DNA from: Diplolepis rosae
Lineage: Eukaryota; Arthropoda; Insecta; Hymenoptera; Diplolepididae
Reading direction: 5' to 3'
Length of the DNA stretch: 64,000 nucleotides
Assembly (NCBI GenBank): GCA_030998225.1
Contig: JAPYXD010000403.1
Location: forward strand, 4,960,001 to 5,024,000
A program made the position numbers and the translations under genes. The notes under the pieces were generated by a model. The model made no database searches and had not been told where the DNA came from. It saw nothing but the letters and a program-made list of their open reading frames with translations. Position 1 is the first letter of the stretch, and every line of letters starts with the position of its first letter. Below, in pieces: positions 1-23,006 of this stretch.

Positions 1-1260
1 AAAGTCTTACAGGCCACCTGAATTCCACAAGAGCGAAATTTCAGCACAAGTGTAGGACATGTTAACTAAAAAAGTAATTCGCCACTCAGATTCACCTTAT
101 AACGCACCACTATGGGTGGTACCTAAAAAAACCGACGCTTCTGGAAAGAAAAATGGAGCATTTTCATCGATTTCCGAAAACTGAACGAAAAAACGGAACA
201 TGATGCTTATCCACTACCTATCATAGATGACATCTTAGATCATTTAGGCAAGGCAAAGTTCTTTTCAGTGTTCGATCTAAGCTCTGGATTCCATCAGATA
301 CCAATGGAATCAGACTCAAGAAAATACACTGCATTTACAACTCCGGAAGGGCACTTTGAATACGAGCGCATGCCTTTTGGACTCAAGAATGCACCAGCCA
401 CATTCCAGCGAATGATGGACACCGCGTTAAGGGGACTGATTGGAAAAATATGCTTTGTTTATTTGGATAATATTGTAATCTTCAGATCAACTATTCAAGA
501 GCATCATCAGAACCTTGTAACTTTATTTGAAAGACTCAGACAGACTGGCCTAAAACTCCAACCCGACAAATGCGAATATTTGAGATCAGAACTTGAATAT
601 CTAGGACATGTTATCACAGCTGAAGGCGTTAATCCAAATTCAAAGGAAAACCAGCCATTTCATTGGACCGAGGTTTGTGAAAAAGCCTTGCAAGATCTAA
701 AGAATTGTTTGTGCTCCTCACCCGTCCTACGATATCCAGATTATAGCAAAGAATTCACATTGACCACAGACGCCTCGAATGTCGGCCTTGGCGGAATTTT
801 ATCGCAAGATGGGCACCCGTGCTGTTATATATCTAGAACCCTCAACAAGCCGCAAATAAACTACAGCACAACGGAAAAAGAACTGTTAGGCATCGTGTGG
901 TCTGTGAAAAGGTTACGACAATTTTTGTTTGGCAGAAAATTCAAGATACAAACAGACCATCAAGCATTGAAATGGCTCTTCAGTGTAAAAGACCTTTCAT
1001 CGAGGTTATTAAGATAGAGGTTACGCCTTGAAGAGTACGATTACGAAATAGAGTACGTAAATGGCAAAGACACCAAGGCAGCAGATGCTTTGTCAAGAGT
1101 ACTCCCTGTACAAGACTTTGAAACAGTAGAAACAAAACGCGTACTGGGCAACGTAGAGAGACAAGTAGAACACGAATGCACTGACAATGTAGAACCACGC
1201 ATTGACGAGCCTTCTACCAGTAAGTACCCAGAATCTCGAATAACAAATGACAAACAATAA
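1..1260 (+). pseudogene. Ty3/gypsy (errantivirus-like) pol remnant: reverse transcriptase and RNase H
   Basis: The main open frame is 268-1017. It shows reverse-transcriptase motifs FDLSSGFHQIP and MPFGLKNAPATFQRMM, and YLDN where an active enzyme has YxDD, so a catalytic aspartate is lost. After the LGHVITAEGV motif the frame jumps almost directly to the segment before RNase H (TTDAS, EKELLGIVW, TDHQALKWL). The thumb/connection part that related elements carry is therefore deleted in frame. A TAG at 1015-1017 interrupts the RNase H tail, which continues in the same frame to a TAA at 1258-1260 and includes ADALSR. Upstream, a palm motif near 86-150 lies in another frame, so there is a frameshift around 155. 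No protease or integrase is visible. The residue pattern resembles the 17.6/297/gypsy group. It is a dead copy cut by the window edge. Confidence 0.9.
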
Positions 1261-1970
1261 TTAATTATTGAATATATCTTAGAATAATAATCTCTTCCGC
1301 GAAGTAATTTGTGTAATTAGAATAGTAGTTTAGATTAGCGAAGCCAAAAGTGAATATATTATAAATATTGCATAAGAGAGGCAAGAAGCCTATTGAATTA
1401 ATAAAAGTTTAATAAATTTTTAAGAAATGATAAGCTGTAAAGGGCGAGGCCTTTACTATGTCTACTCTATTTCAAAGCATATTGCAAAATAATGGAAAGC
1501 TTTTATTAATGTTTTTCATGTATTTTTGTTCGTAGAATACGATTCTGGAAACGGTATGATAAAAAATGGGATCCTCGCAAAATTTGAGTTGCATGGTCGG
1601 AAAAAGCGACCTTGAAAATGGTGAAAAACATACTTTACGTATTTTTTCGTTAATATTTCCATGGTATATAATCCGGTAGATAAAGGTTCGTGCAAAGTAT
1701 ATCCTTGTGACGTTAAAGGGTTAAACTCCGTGGTGTTTTTCACGACTTGCGTTTGAAATTTTCTATACTAACAGAAGCACCTAAAATTTGTGGTTCATGT
1801 CGATTCCAACTTATCGACACAACGGGAATATCATTATCCTTGAACTCTGGCAATATTGCAGAGAATTCTGGCGAAGAGATCAGTTAGATAATAAGGATCA
1901 AGAAATGATTCCTGACGATGGCGAAGATTGACATAGAAAATTCGTTAGACAAGGTTAAGAGAGCTCATAG
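1261..1970. other. Decayed retroelement interior, no gene seen
   Basis: The stretch lies between the pol and env-like relics and is AT-rich with many stops. It contains the first copy of the 36-base LTR-like sequence (1437-1475). It may be degraded integrase/env sequence, but no motif supports that. Confidence 0.4.
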
Positions 1971-2270
1971 AACGCAAACCTGGAGCGAAAAGCTACAGAA
2001 ACTCTTAGCTATTTAGGTTACATATCTATCGTAATAACCACGATCTTTGTACTATATAAATGCAGGATTTGTAATATTGTCAAAAATTGCCTACCCAACG
2101 TTTGCCTAAACTTGCTCTGCGTAAACAACAATGTTAACAACTCTACAATCCCACAAGTTGTAACCTACGTACCTCATGCGCAGCCACTTAGCGTCGAAGA
2201 AAATTTAAATGTTCCCAACATCCAACCACAAAAGGTTAAATTGCGTTTTTCAGGAGCAAAACGAAGCTAG
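1971..2270 (+). pseudogene. Errantivirus env-like C-terminal remnant
   Basis: This is an open stretch of about 99 codons ending in TAG at 2268-2270. Near its start is a hydrophobic segment of about 16 residues that looks like a membrane anchor. A short cysteine-rich stretch and then a polar tail follow. It lies downstream of the gypsy-type pol remnant and stops just before a purine-rich tract and an LTR-like sequence, which is where env sits in insect errantiviruses. The ectodomain and fusion region are not recognisable. The call rests on position and membrane topology, not on a detected envelope domain. Confidence 0.55.
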
Positions 2271-2580
2271 TAAAGGGGATGTGAAGGGCGAGGCCTTTAC
2301 TATGTCTACTCTATTTCTGGAATGTTTCCTTTTGGTCCAGAGATCTGCCTCATCCCCACTGTTTCCCTTCAAAGCAGGATAGGTGACTGTAGAAGCCATC
2401 CAGGGACAGGGCATCAGATCTCTGTCGATACCCTTAGTATAAGCTACGGCTACTATTGTACTTGACACATCTCCGTAATAAACAATATAATTTTCTATAT
2501 AGTTAAATTCGCTGGTGTTTGAGTAACTTCATTATTTTACCCGTCACAAAGTTTAATTTATTAACCTTGAAATTAAAGTA
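2271..2580 (+). mobile_element. Polypurine tract and partial 3' LTR of the gypsy-like element
   Basis: The purine-rich tract just after the env-like stop (AAAGGGGA) is followed at 2279 by TGTGAAGGGCGAGG, a plausible LTR start. About 36 bases from here recur almost unchanged at 1437-1475, so LTR-like sequence appears twice, on both sides of the env-like relic. The right end is uncertain because I see no matching CA end or target-site duplication. Confidence 0.45.
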
Positions 2581-2785
2581 GCAGTAGTAACCTCGAGGAG
2601 CGGTCCTTTTAGAATTAAGAATGTTTATAAACAAAATTCCACATCACCAATAAATCAAGCTAGAAAAGAAATCCGATGCCAATAAATAAACTTTGTGATA
2701 AAACCATGGAGACTAAATATAAGGAGACCAATCTCCATATATTCATTCCCGAAATGAAGTTCTGCCAAGTACATAGTTACAAAAT

Positions 2786-2904
2786 TTCCCGATGAGGGCA
2801 TGTGTGTTCCCTGGGTGCAAAATGGCGAAGCCCAATACATGGTGCTTATAAACCGTGGATGCCGCCATTTTGCACCCAGGGAACACACGTGTCCTCATCG
2901 GGAA
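2786..2904. repeat. Hairpin: near-perfect inverted repeat with 42-base arms
   Basis: The left arm 2786-2827 and right arm 2863-2904 are almost exact reverse complements, with a 35-base spacer. The arms are GC-richer than their surroundings. It looks like a small foldback/MITE element. Short open frames across it on both strands are by-products of the symmetry. Confidence 0.85.
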
Positions 2905-3439
2905 GTCTCCTAACCAAAGATATTATAAACCTAGATGCGGCCAATTATAGTTTGGTAGACTTAAATGCAGACGTCACTTTCGGCGTGTTTTTACCGGTCC
3001 CCTCTTGCCTGTCACCAGACCGTAGGATCCGTAGGATCCTATCAAATTAGTTCCTCGAAAGCATTATAGAGGCGCTAAATGTATCTCCCTCCAATCCCCT
3101 CCACCCGCTGAGATACCCAAAAGCAGTAAGCGCGCTTTAAAAATTTAAATTTAAATTATATATATTGAAGAAAATTAAAAATTGGTAAACAAAGCAAGGA
3201 AAAGCGACGTGTAAAGTATTTCAATGTTACTTTGTGTATTTTATTTTGCTTTATAGTATCATTTTGATATTGAAATAGGTTACAGTGAACATGCATTGCT
3301 AAATTAACTTTCTGTCAGTGAAAGATAAGTATGTACATGAATGAAAAAACAATATTTAATTATTATAATTTGAACATGTATGCAATAGAAAGAGAATTAG
3401 TTTCTTATTTTAAAAAAGTTTAATTTTTAATTTTCATAT

Positions 3440-3965
3440 TTTCGTATTTTTAATTCTTTTTTTTACATTCTCATCATGGATGAGAAGGTATTGGTTTTAT
3501 GTGAAAAATGACTTTCGAAATTTTCATCAAATCTTTACGTTTTGAGACCCCCTGACTCAGAAAAAACGGTTTTTACGAAAGTATCTCTCTGTCTGTCTGT
3601 CTGTCTGTAGTAGGTCGTGTGGGGCATAACTCTCGATACAATTATCAGATTGAATTGAGCTTTGGCACACTTTATCGGAGCCGAAAAAGTAAGGACAACT
3701 TCGTTAACCAGCCACATCCAATCCAAATTGAGGGATTGAACACTACTTTTGTGTTTTTGAAAATAACTTTTTGAAAAAGTCAAAAATTTCAATACTGGTT
3801 TTTGATAGTGCTCATAAATCTCTACAAATTATACTCATAACATTTATTGATTAAATCAAAATTAGAAATGTGACAGCATATTCAAATTCAAAAAAAGTCA
3901 ATATCAAAATGTGAGATACAAAAAAAACGTTTGGATGGAAAATTGTTTGCCTGAATGAAGTCTAC
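3440..3965 (+). repeat. Interspersed repeat, copy 1 (partner inverted at 39370-39915)
   Basis: The segment includes the phrase around ACGTTTTGAGACCCCCTGAC, a (GTCT)n microsatellite at 3586-3608 and a conserved tail. The reverse complement of most of it occurs at 39370-39915, in the same order but without the microsatellite expansion. No coding signature was found. Confidence 0.8.
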
Positions 3966-5908
3966 GAATTCTCATTAAGACATTTCGGGACAGGATGTAT
4001 ATTTTATGTTTTTATTTTTAATATTAAAAAAGTTCGATTTTTTTCTCTAAAATATGTGAGATACGAAATAAGCGTTGTTCTGCAAAATCGTTTCCTTAAA
4101 TAAATTCTACGATTGTTTTTTCTTTTTGAGATATTTGGAATAAAATAAATAAATTATTTTAATCATGTAATTTATTAAAAAGTTACTGAAATGTATACAG
4201 AAAATCGAGCGCGAAGCATGAGTGTCATGATGAGAATGTGTTCCTTAAGTTCGATAGAGTCTTAAGTAAATTGAATTTCCTGTTTCACTTAAATTCAAAA
4301 AGAAATTTAGTGACTTTGAGAAAATGTGTAATTCACATCATCTGTAATATTAATATAAAATTGGTTTGAGCTTCAGTATCAAATTATAAGAAATAAATCT
4401 AAATCTATTTTTCAAAAAAATAATAGTGCACAGACGTCAGTGTTAATTTTCTTTACGTCTCGGCACTATTATTTTTTTGAAAAATTCAAAATTGTGGAAA
4501 AAAAACTGTGTAAACTAAATTGCTTTCAAGGTAAAGTATCACATACCCTTAAATCAATATCTTACCAGTTGAAATGTTGAAGTCTTCTCCTTTTTTTAAG
4601 CTCAATGTTTACAGAAAATTTTTTTAAAAATTTAAAGAAGAAAGTTGTCCGAAGCTCAATAATTTGTAATTTCTGAAATATTTGTTTGACTCACACTAGT
4701 CAGAATGTTTTAAAATCTCATTGTAATTTATGGCTAGTTCTTGTATTTTCTTATTAAAAAAGTGATAATTCCACACTTTTCTGAAAAAAAAAATAGATCA
4801 ATGTTTTTCAAAATAACTCAAATGAATTGATTTATCAACATTTATAATAAGATGTATAAATAAATAAATTGCATTTAATGAAATATTTCAAATGAAACGA
4901 TTACTTTTTGTGCCCTCTTTTGAGGATATTGTTAGAATTTCCATTTTTCACAATTTTACTGGGAATTCTTATATAAATCAGGTTCACCTTCGGTAAGTAT
5001 ACGTTTTATTTCACTATCTAAATCAAAATAAGTGCACTCAGAAAAAAGATTTGATTGAATCAAAGAAAATTATTTGCTTGAAAGACTTTCTTTGATTTAA
5101 AGAAATGATTTGTTTAAATGAAATAAAATTTGTTCAATTCAAACAAAATGTCTTTAAACGAAATAAATATTTGTTTGAATCAAATTAATTTTTCTTCAAA
5201 ACAAAGAAATTAATTGAATGATATATGGTCAAAGATATAAATTGTTTGATTGAAGGCAGAAATTTATTTGATTCAAACAAATATTTATTTGGTCCAAAGA
5301 TGTTTTGTTTGAATCAAAAAAATTTTGTTTCATTACAGTAGTTTTCATCCACGAAAAGTAAATCTCAGGCAAATTCTCATTAAGACATTTCGGGACAGGA
5401 TGTATATTTTATGTTTTGATTTTCAATATTAAAAAAATTCGATTTTTTTCACCAAAATATGTGAGATACGAAATAAGCGTTGTTCTGAAAAATCGTTTCC
5501 TTAAATAAAGTGTACGATTGTTTTTTCTTTTTGAGAGATTTGGAAGAAAATAAATTATTTTAATCATGTAAGTTATTAAAAAGTTACCGAAATGTATACA
5601 TAAAATCGAGCGCGAAGCGCCAGCGTCATGATGAGAATGTGTTCCTTATGGCTGATACAGCCTTAAGTAAATTGAATTTCCTGTTTCACTTAAATTCAAA
5701 AAGAAATTGAGTGACTTTGAGAAAATGTGTAATTCACATCATCTGTAAAATTAATATAAAATTGGTTTGAGCTTCAGTATCAAATTATAAGAAATAATAG
5801 TGCACAGACGTCAGTGTTAATTTTCTTTACGTCTCAGCACTATTATTTTTTTGAAAAATTCAAAATTGTGGAAAAACAACGGTGTAAACTAAATTGATTT
5901 CAAGGTAA
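3966..5908 (+). repeat. Duplicated AT-rich repeat blocks (A-B-A')
   Basis: Block A (about 3969-4538, starting near AATTCTCATTAAGACATTTC) is repeated directly as A' at about 5372-5908. Block B (about 4868-5371) lies between them and is repeated as B' at about 6512-7013. Both A copies contain a small hairpin ending in CACTATTATTTTTTTG (about 4411-4480 and 5785-5860). Block B holds a low-complexity run of TTTGATTCAAACAAA-type words. No gene is seen. Confidence 0.8.
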
Positions 5909-5942
5909 AGTCCGTGTGAATCAAGTAGGAGCTGTAGGTTTG

Positions 5943-8694
5943 GTTACTGTCAATATTTTTGGTCGAAATGAGAAATTGAAATTTTGAGTTTAGAATTTAA
6001 ATCCAATACTCTTACAGTCTTGCAAATGAAAATTAAATTACAGTTATTGAAATTTGACAAAAGTACAATGTAAATCAGATGAATTAATGATACAATGATC
6101 TAAAAATGAAAGAGTTTTAAAATCGTTTGAATTCAAAATTTTTTTAATTTTCAAAGGCTTTTTTAAGGCTATATGTGCTTTTTACAAGTGATTAATTAAA
6201 AGCTTACAAGAAAATCATAAGTGGACAGATTAAAAAATAATGAGGTATTGAAAATTGCTTAATAGTAATATTTCCAATTTTAAATTGAATAAGTTGGGAA
6301 TATTTAAATAAAAAGATCTACAAATAATTATAGTAGTTCCTCTTTACAAAAATTTTAATTGTAAACAATTCCAATTGTAAAATATCCTCGATTTTCAAGC
6401 GTTTTTAAAATAAATCTATATAATTTAAAGTAATTTTAGTTATATATCGAAAAAATTGAACTAGTCCTCGGACTTTAGAAAACTAGGAAATTTATTCATG
6501 GAAACCATTTCAAATTGCATTTAATGAAATATTTCAAATGAAACAATTACTTTTTGTGCCCTCTTTTGAGGATATTGTTAGAATTTCCTTTTCTCACAAT
6601 TTTACTGGGAATTCTTATATAAATCAGGATCACCTTCGGTAAGTATACGCTTTATTTCACTATCTAAATCAAAATAAGTGCACTCAGAAAAAAGATTTGA
6701 TTGAATCAAAGAAAATTATTTGCTTGAAAGACTTTCTTTGATTTAAAGAAATTATTTGTTTAAATGAAATAAAATTTGTTCAATTCAAACAAAATGTCTT
6801 TAAACGAAATAAATATTTGTTTGAATCAAATTAATTTTTCTTCAAAACAAAGAAATTAATTGAATGATATATGGTCAAAGATATAAATTGTTTGATTGAA
6901 GGCAGAAATTTATTTGATTCAAACAAATATTTATTTGGTCCAAAGATGTTTTGTTTGAATCAAAAAAATTTTGTTTCATTACAGTAGTTTTCATCCACGA
7001 AAAGTAAATCTCAGGCCAAAATTGATAATTTTGCCTTTAAGAATAGCAATATTATTATTGAATGGCTATTTTGAAAAAGAAAAGATTATTTTCCATGAAA
7101 ATAATTTAAAACACAGAGAAATAATTTTATTAACAAATTTTATTTTGGATCCAACTTTTTTTCTTATCGCTTCTTATCAAATTTTAAAAAATTATGCGAT
7201 TCTAATAAATCATGAATCATTTTTTCAGAGAAAAGATTTCCCACAACTTCACCGTTTCTGATTTTTAAAAATAAATTCTCTAATGGCTGAAACCAATAAA
7301 AAAACATTTTTCAAAACGAAATTTTTATAAACAAATTGCTAAATTGATAATAATTTATTCATTTTCGAAAATTGGAAACGGTTAAGTTGTGGGAAATCTT
7401 TTCTCTAAAAAAATGATTCATGATTTATTAGGATCGTATAATTTTTTTAAATTTGGTAAGAAGCCATAAGAAGAAAAGTTGGGGCAAAAATAAAATTTAT
7501 TAATAAAATTATTTTTCTGTATTTCAAATTTTTTGCATGGAAATTAATCTTTTCTCTTCCAAAATATCCCTTCAATAATAATATTGTTATTCTTGAAAGC
7601 AAAATTATCTATTTTCGCCTGAGGTTTACTTTTCGTGGATAAAAACTACCTTAATGAAACAAAATTTTTTTGATTCAAACGAAATATATTTGGACCAAAT
7701 AAATATTTGTTCGAATCAAATAAATTTCTGCCTTCAATCAAACAATTTATATCTTGACCATATATCATTGAATTAATTTCTTTGTTTTGAAGAAAAATTA
7801 ATTTGATTCAAACAAATATTTATTTCGTTTAAAGACATTTTGTTTGAATTAAACAAATTTTATTTCATTTAAACAAATCATTTCTTTAAATCAAAGAAAG
7901 TCTTTCAAGTAAATAATTTTCTTTGATTCAATCAAATCTTTTTTCTGAGTGCACTTACTTTGATTTAGAGAGTGAAATAAAACGTATACTTATCGAAGGT
8001 GAACCTGATTTATATAAGAATTCCCAGTAAAATTGTGAGAAAAGGAAATTCTAACAATATCCTCAAAAGCTAGGGAACAAAAAATAATTGTTTCATTTGA
8101 AATATTTCATTAAATGCAATTTGAAATGATTTCCATGAATAAATTTCCTAGTTTTCTAAAGTCCGAGGACTATTTCAATTTTTTCGATATATAACTAAAA
8201 TTACTTTAAATTATATAGATTTATTTTAAAAACGCTTGAAAATCGAGGATATTTTACAATTGGTATTGTTTGCAATTAAAATTTTTGTAAAGAGGAACTA
8301 CTATAATTATTTGCGTAGATCTTTTTATTTAAATATTCCCAACTTATTCAATTTAAAATTGGAAATATTGCTAATTGAGCAATTTTCAATACCTCATTAT
8401 TTTTTAATCTGTCCACTTATGATTTTCTTGTAACCTTTTAATTAATCACTTGTAAAAAGCACATATAGCCTTAAAAAAGCCTTTGAAAATTAAAAAAATT
8501 CTGAGTTCAAACGATTTTAAAACTCTTTCATTTTTAGATCACTGTATCATTAATTCATCTGATTTACATTGTACTTTTGTAAAATTTCAATAACTGTAAT
8601 TTAATTTTCATTTGCAAGACTGTAAGAGTATTGGATTAAAATTCTAAACTCAAAATTTCAATTTCTCATTTCGACCAAAAATATTGACAGTAAC
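5943..8694. repeat. Long palindrome: arms of about 1.3 kb around a 110-base centre
   Basis: The sequence from 5943 (GTTACTGTCAATATTT) to about 7262 is repeated in reverse complement from about 7373 to 8694 (ending AAATATTGACAGTAAC). Homology runs almost to the centre. The arms have point differences and small indels, so it is not a recent assembly-type mirror. The left arm contains block B', also found at 4868-5371. The open frames in both arms (6971-7261, 8236-8433) are AT-rich and unlike any family I know. It may be a foldback transposon or an inverted duplication. Confidence 0.85.
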
Positions 8695-9094
8695 AATTTT
8701 TCCCTCCATAGATGTACTTTATTACCATAAGGTATAGGAAAAATGAATTTATATTCTCATAAAATAGAATTACAAGAAAGGTAATTATGACAGAATTTAT
8801 TAATTAAAAATGATTATTATTTTTAAAATTTACATAAAAATGCAATTAATTAACATTCTGAATTTATAATATTCAAAATCAATTGAGTGGAATCAAAGAA
8901 AGTTAAAAAATAAAACTACTTGAATACAACAGGTTATGAACCTAACCTCAAATTCTGCATTTAAATTCTACAAACAAATAGTATCGAATAAATAGTCCTT
9001 GCAGATCACTCACTCGAAAGAATTATTTAACATTTCCTGAAATTCATAAAATTTATGTCACGTCATCAACATTATTTAAGACTTTTTACAAAAT
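8695..9094. other. AT-rich spacer, nothing recognised
   Basis: No extended frame, motif or clear repeat is seen between the palindrome and the LTR-retroelement tail. Confidence 0.5.
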
Positions 9095-9587
9095 TTGTCA
9101 GGTGTCAAATTTTGTAAACAGAAGTCGCCGAACGAGCAGACGACGAGATGCATGAGACATCGAATCGAAGAAATCGCAGAAACTCAGAAAGTTGGGGAAC
9201 GCTTGCTTTTACTTTATTTCGTATATGCTATATATAGACAAAATAAGGAGAGAGCCGAAGTCTCCCGAAAATTTTCGAGCATCTCCGTGTTTTCCAATTC
9301 AGACGACACTGCGAGAAACACGCGTCGCCATGGAAACGGCTGAAAGTTGTGAAGAGGGCAGCACCTCGATACCCAAGAAAGAGTGTTGTTCTATATATAT
9401 CGTTCCCCCACTCCGAGGCGACTCGCCGCATCTAGGTTTATAATATCTTTGTCCTAACTAAGTACTTGGCTGAACTTCATTTCGTGTTTTGTGAAGTACG
9501 GCCATAAGAGATTGGTCTCCGTATATCTAGTCTCCATGGATAAAACGTTGTCTCCCCATGAAACAACTTTTTAAATAAAGGGGAAGG
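9095..9587 (+). mobile_element. Probable 3' interior of an LTR retroelement, ending in a polypurine tract
   Basis: This GC-richer stretch ends in a purine tract at 9573-9587 directly abutting the LTR-type TGTAAC at 9588. Overlapping short frames on both strands (9095-9443) match no protein I recognise. The 5' part of the element is missing or unrecognisable. Confidence 0.45.
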
Positions 9588-10547
9588 TGTAACGGTACTA
9601 GCCTCAAGGGGTTCTAGCACCCTTTCACTCATAACCAAATATGTTGGTAAAAGCGCGGCCTGAATTACCGACCAATTCAGTGCGGAAATTCGAATTTAAG
9701 TAGTTAGATTATCAGTCTAACGTAAGTAACTTCTAAATCTGCGTATAAAGATAGGCGAATAAGTAAAACGTAGCTCCTCTGTCTTTAATTGCGACATTAT
9801 AATCAGTAATTACGACGCAGAATTGTAAAACACGTGCAAGAATGCTAGGAGTGCGAGAGATTACGTCATTATTATGGTTATAGATGACACATAGGGCTAT
9901 TTATAGTGACAGAACGTGCCTTAGGCTCCAAAACTTGTAATGTAGATAAACATTACAAGCAATTAGGATATTTGATCTTAGAGTGTTTATAAATGTCAAT
10001 CATCGACTGACTCATTTTGCGACTTAATTTTGATGGGCGGTCCTGCGTGACCGATTCGCCCATTTGTCAATAGAACATAAAATTGTGTTACGTCAGCATT
10101 GTGATTGGCTGAAGGCTGTAGAGAGGTGGTAAGATCCTACCTAAAGGACTTATTATAAATATAGCTACAGAGCTCAAAAACGGCATATTTTGAATCTCGA
10201 AAAGCTCCTTTGAAAACGTAAACCTGCGACTCATTGTTCGACAAACTTAGAAATATTTCGGCCGAGAACGGACTTGTAAAAAATTGTCGGTAAGTCAGGC
10301 GAGCAAGGCCTGACAGTTGCATTGAAAACAGTGTAAAGCAAAAACAATTATTAAACTCAGTAATAATAAGCGTTGAGTGACTTTTGAAACAGTGAACAAG
10401 TGTCTAGTTCATTAAAACCAAATCCTTCCTCGCGGGTACTCGTTTCAACGAGTCAACGACGGCGAACGGATTCCACGATCAACTAATCAGAACCCAGCTA
10501 TGTAATCAACGCAAGAGAGGGACCAACTGCAGCGCAGGGTCGTAACA
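9588..10547 (+). mobile_element. LTR, about 960 bases (TGTAAC...GTAACA)
   Basis: The segment begins TGTAACGGTACTAGCC and ends GGGTCGTAACA, with TG/CA ends and short inverted termini. It is preceded by a polypurine tract. A TATA-like TATAAATATAG lies at about 10154. No second copy is in the window, so this is a 3' LTR of a truncated element or close to a solo LTR. I could not define a target-site duplication. It ends about 780 bases upstream of the MCCC2 start codon in the same orientation. Confidence 0.6.
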
Positions 10548-11327
10548 ATGCGCAACGTCTATTACGTCATTACGTACACGTCAACGTTCCCAGACCGTAC
10601 CATAATTAAATAATCATACCATAATTTTTATTCTCGTACCATGTAACCTTCCTCGTGTACCATACCTCTTAAATGTACCATAATTTAATAATATTTCTAT
10701 TTTTTACTTAACCGAAATAAAATAAATACAAAAGCAGAATAGCCATTATCGAATGAGAATTGTTTTCTAACCTATATGAAACATGTTTGACCAATCAATC
10801 ATTTTTTTGAATGAAGGCTGAGTAGAGTTAATTTTCATATGATTTACGTAAAGACAGTCCAAAGACAATTACATATTATACTTGCGTTTTATAGATTATA
10901 ATAAGCTGTTTTATACAAAAAATGTTCTTTAATAAGAGTTACTTTAAGTAAATGTTATAAAATACAAAGAGTTTGAAAAGTAGAAACTGTGTTATAATTA
11001 TTATTAAAATAGTTTTATTAAAACATAATATTATAATATGTATTAACAAAATGTTATTTACATTCTATTTATAAAAAATATTAAACTTTGAAGTATTTGA
11101 AGTTATATGAATTTGAATTTCGCGCCGCGCATGCGTGTTGTAAACATGTACCATAGTATACCATAATTTTAACATGCTGATTCCATAATTTCGCTCCGTG
11201 TGTCTGGCAACGCTGGTACACGTACCCATCCTCAGCGTCATTCGCGCATGCCTAGAGTGTTATAAAAGCTAAAGTTATTCAAATTAATTATATCTTTTTA
11301 TTTAAAAGTTCGAAATTTTAAATAATT
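10548..11327 (+). promoter_or_regulatory. Upstream region of MCCC2 with two NRF-1-like sites
   Basis: GCGCATGCG at 11127-11135 and CGCGCATGCC at 11243-11252 resemble the palindromic NRF-1/Ewg site, common in promoters of nuclear genes for mitochondrial proteins. A TATA-like TTATAAAAG is at 11260-11268, about 60 bases before the start codon. TACCATAATT-type words recur at about 10600-10690 and 11149-11170. All of this is motif reading only. Confidence 0.4.

Positions 11328-23006
<11,679 letters not shown>

Noticed and set aside
6971..7261. 96-codon frame in the palindrome
   Set aside because: AT-rich repeat sequence present in two inverted copies, with the other copy not open over the same span.
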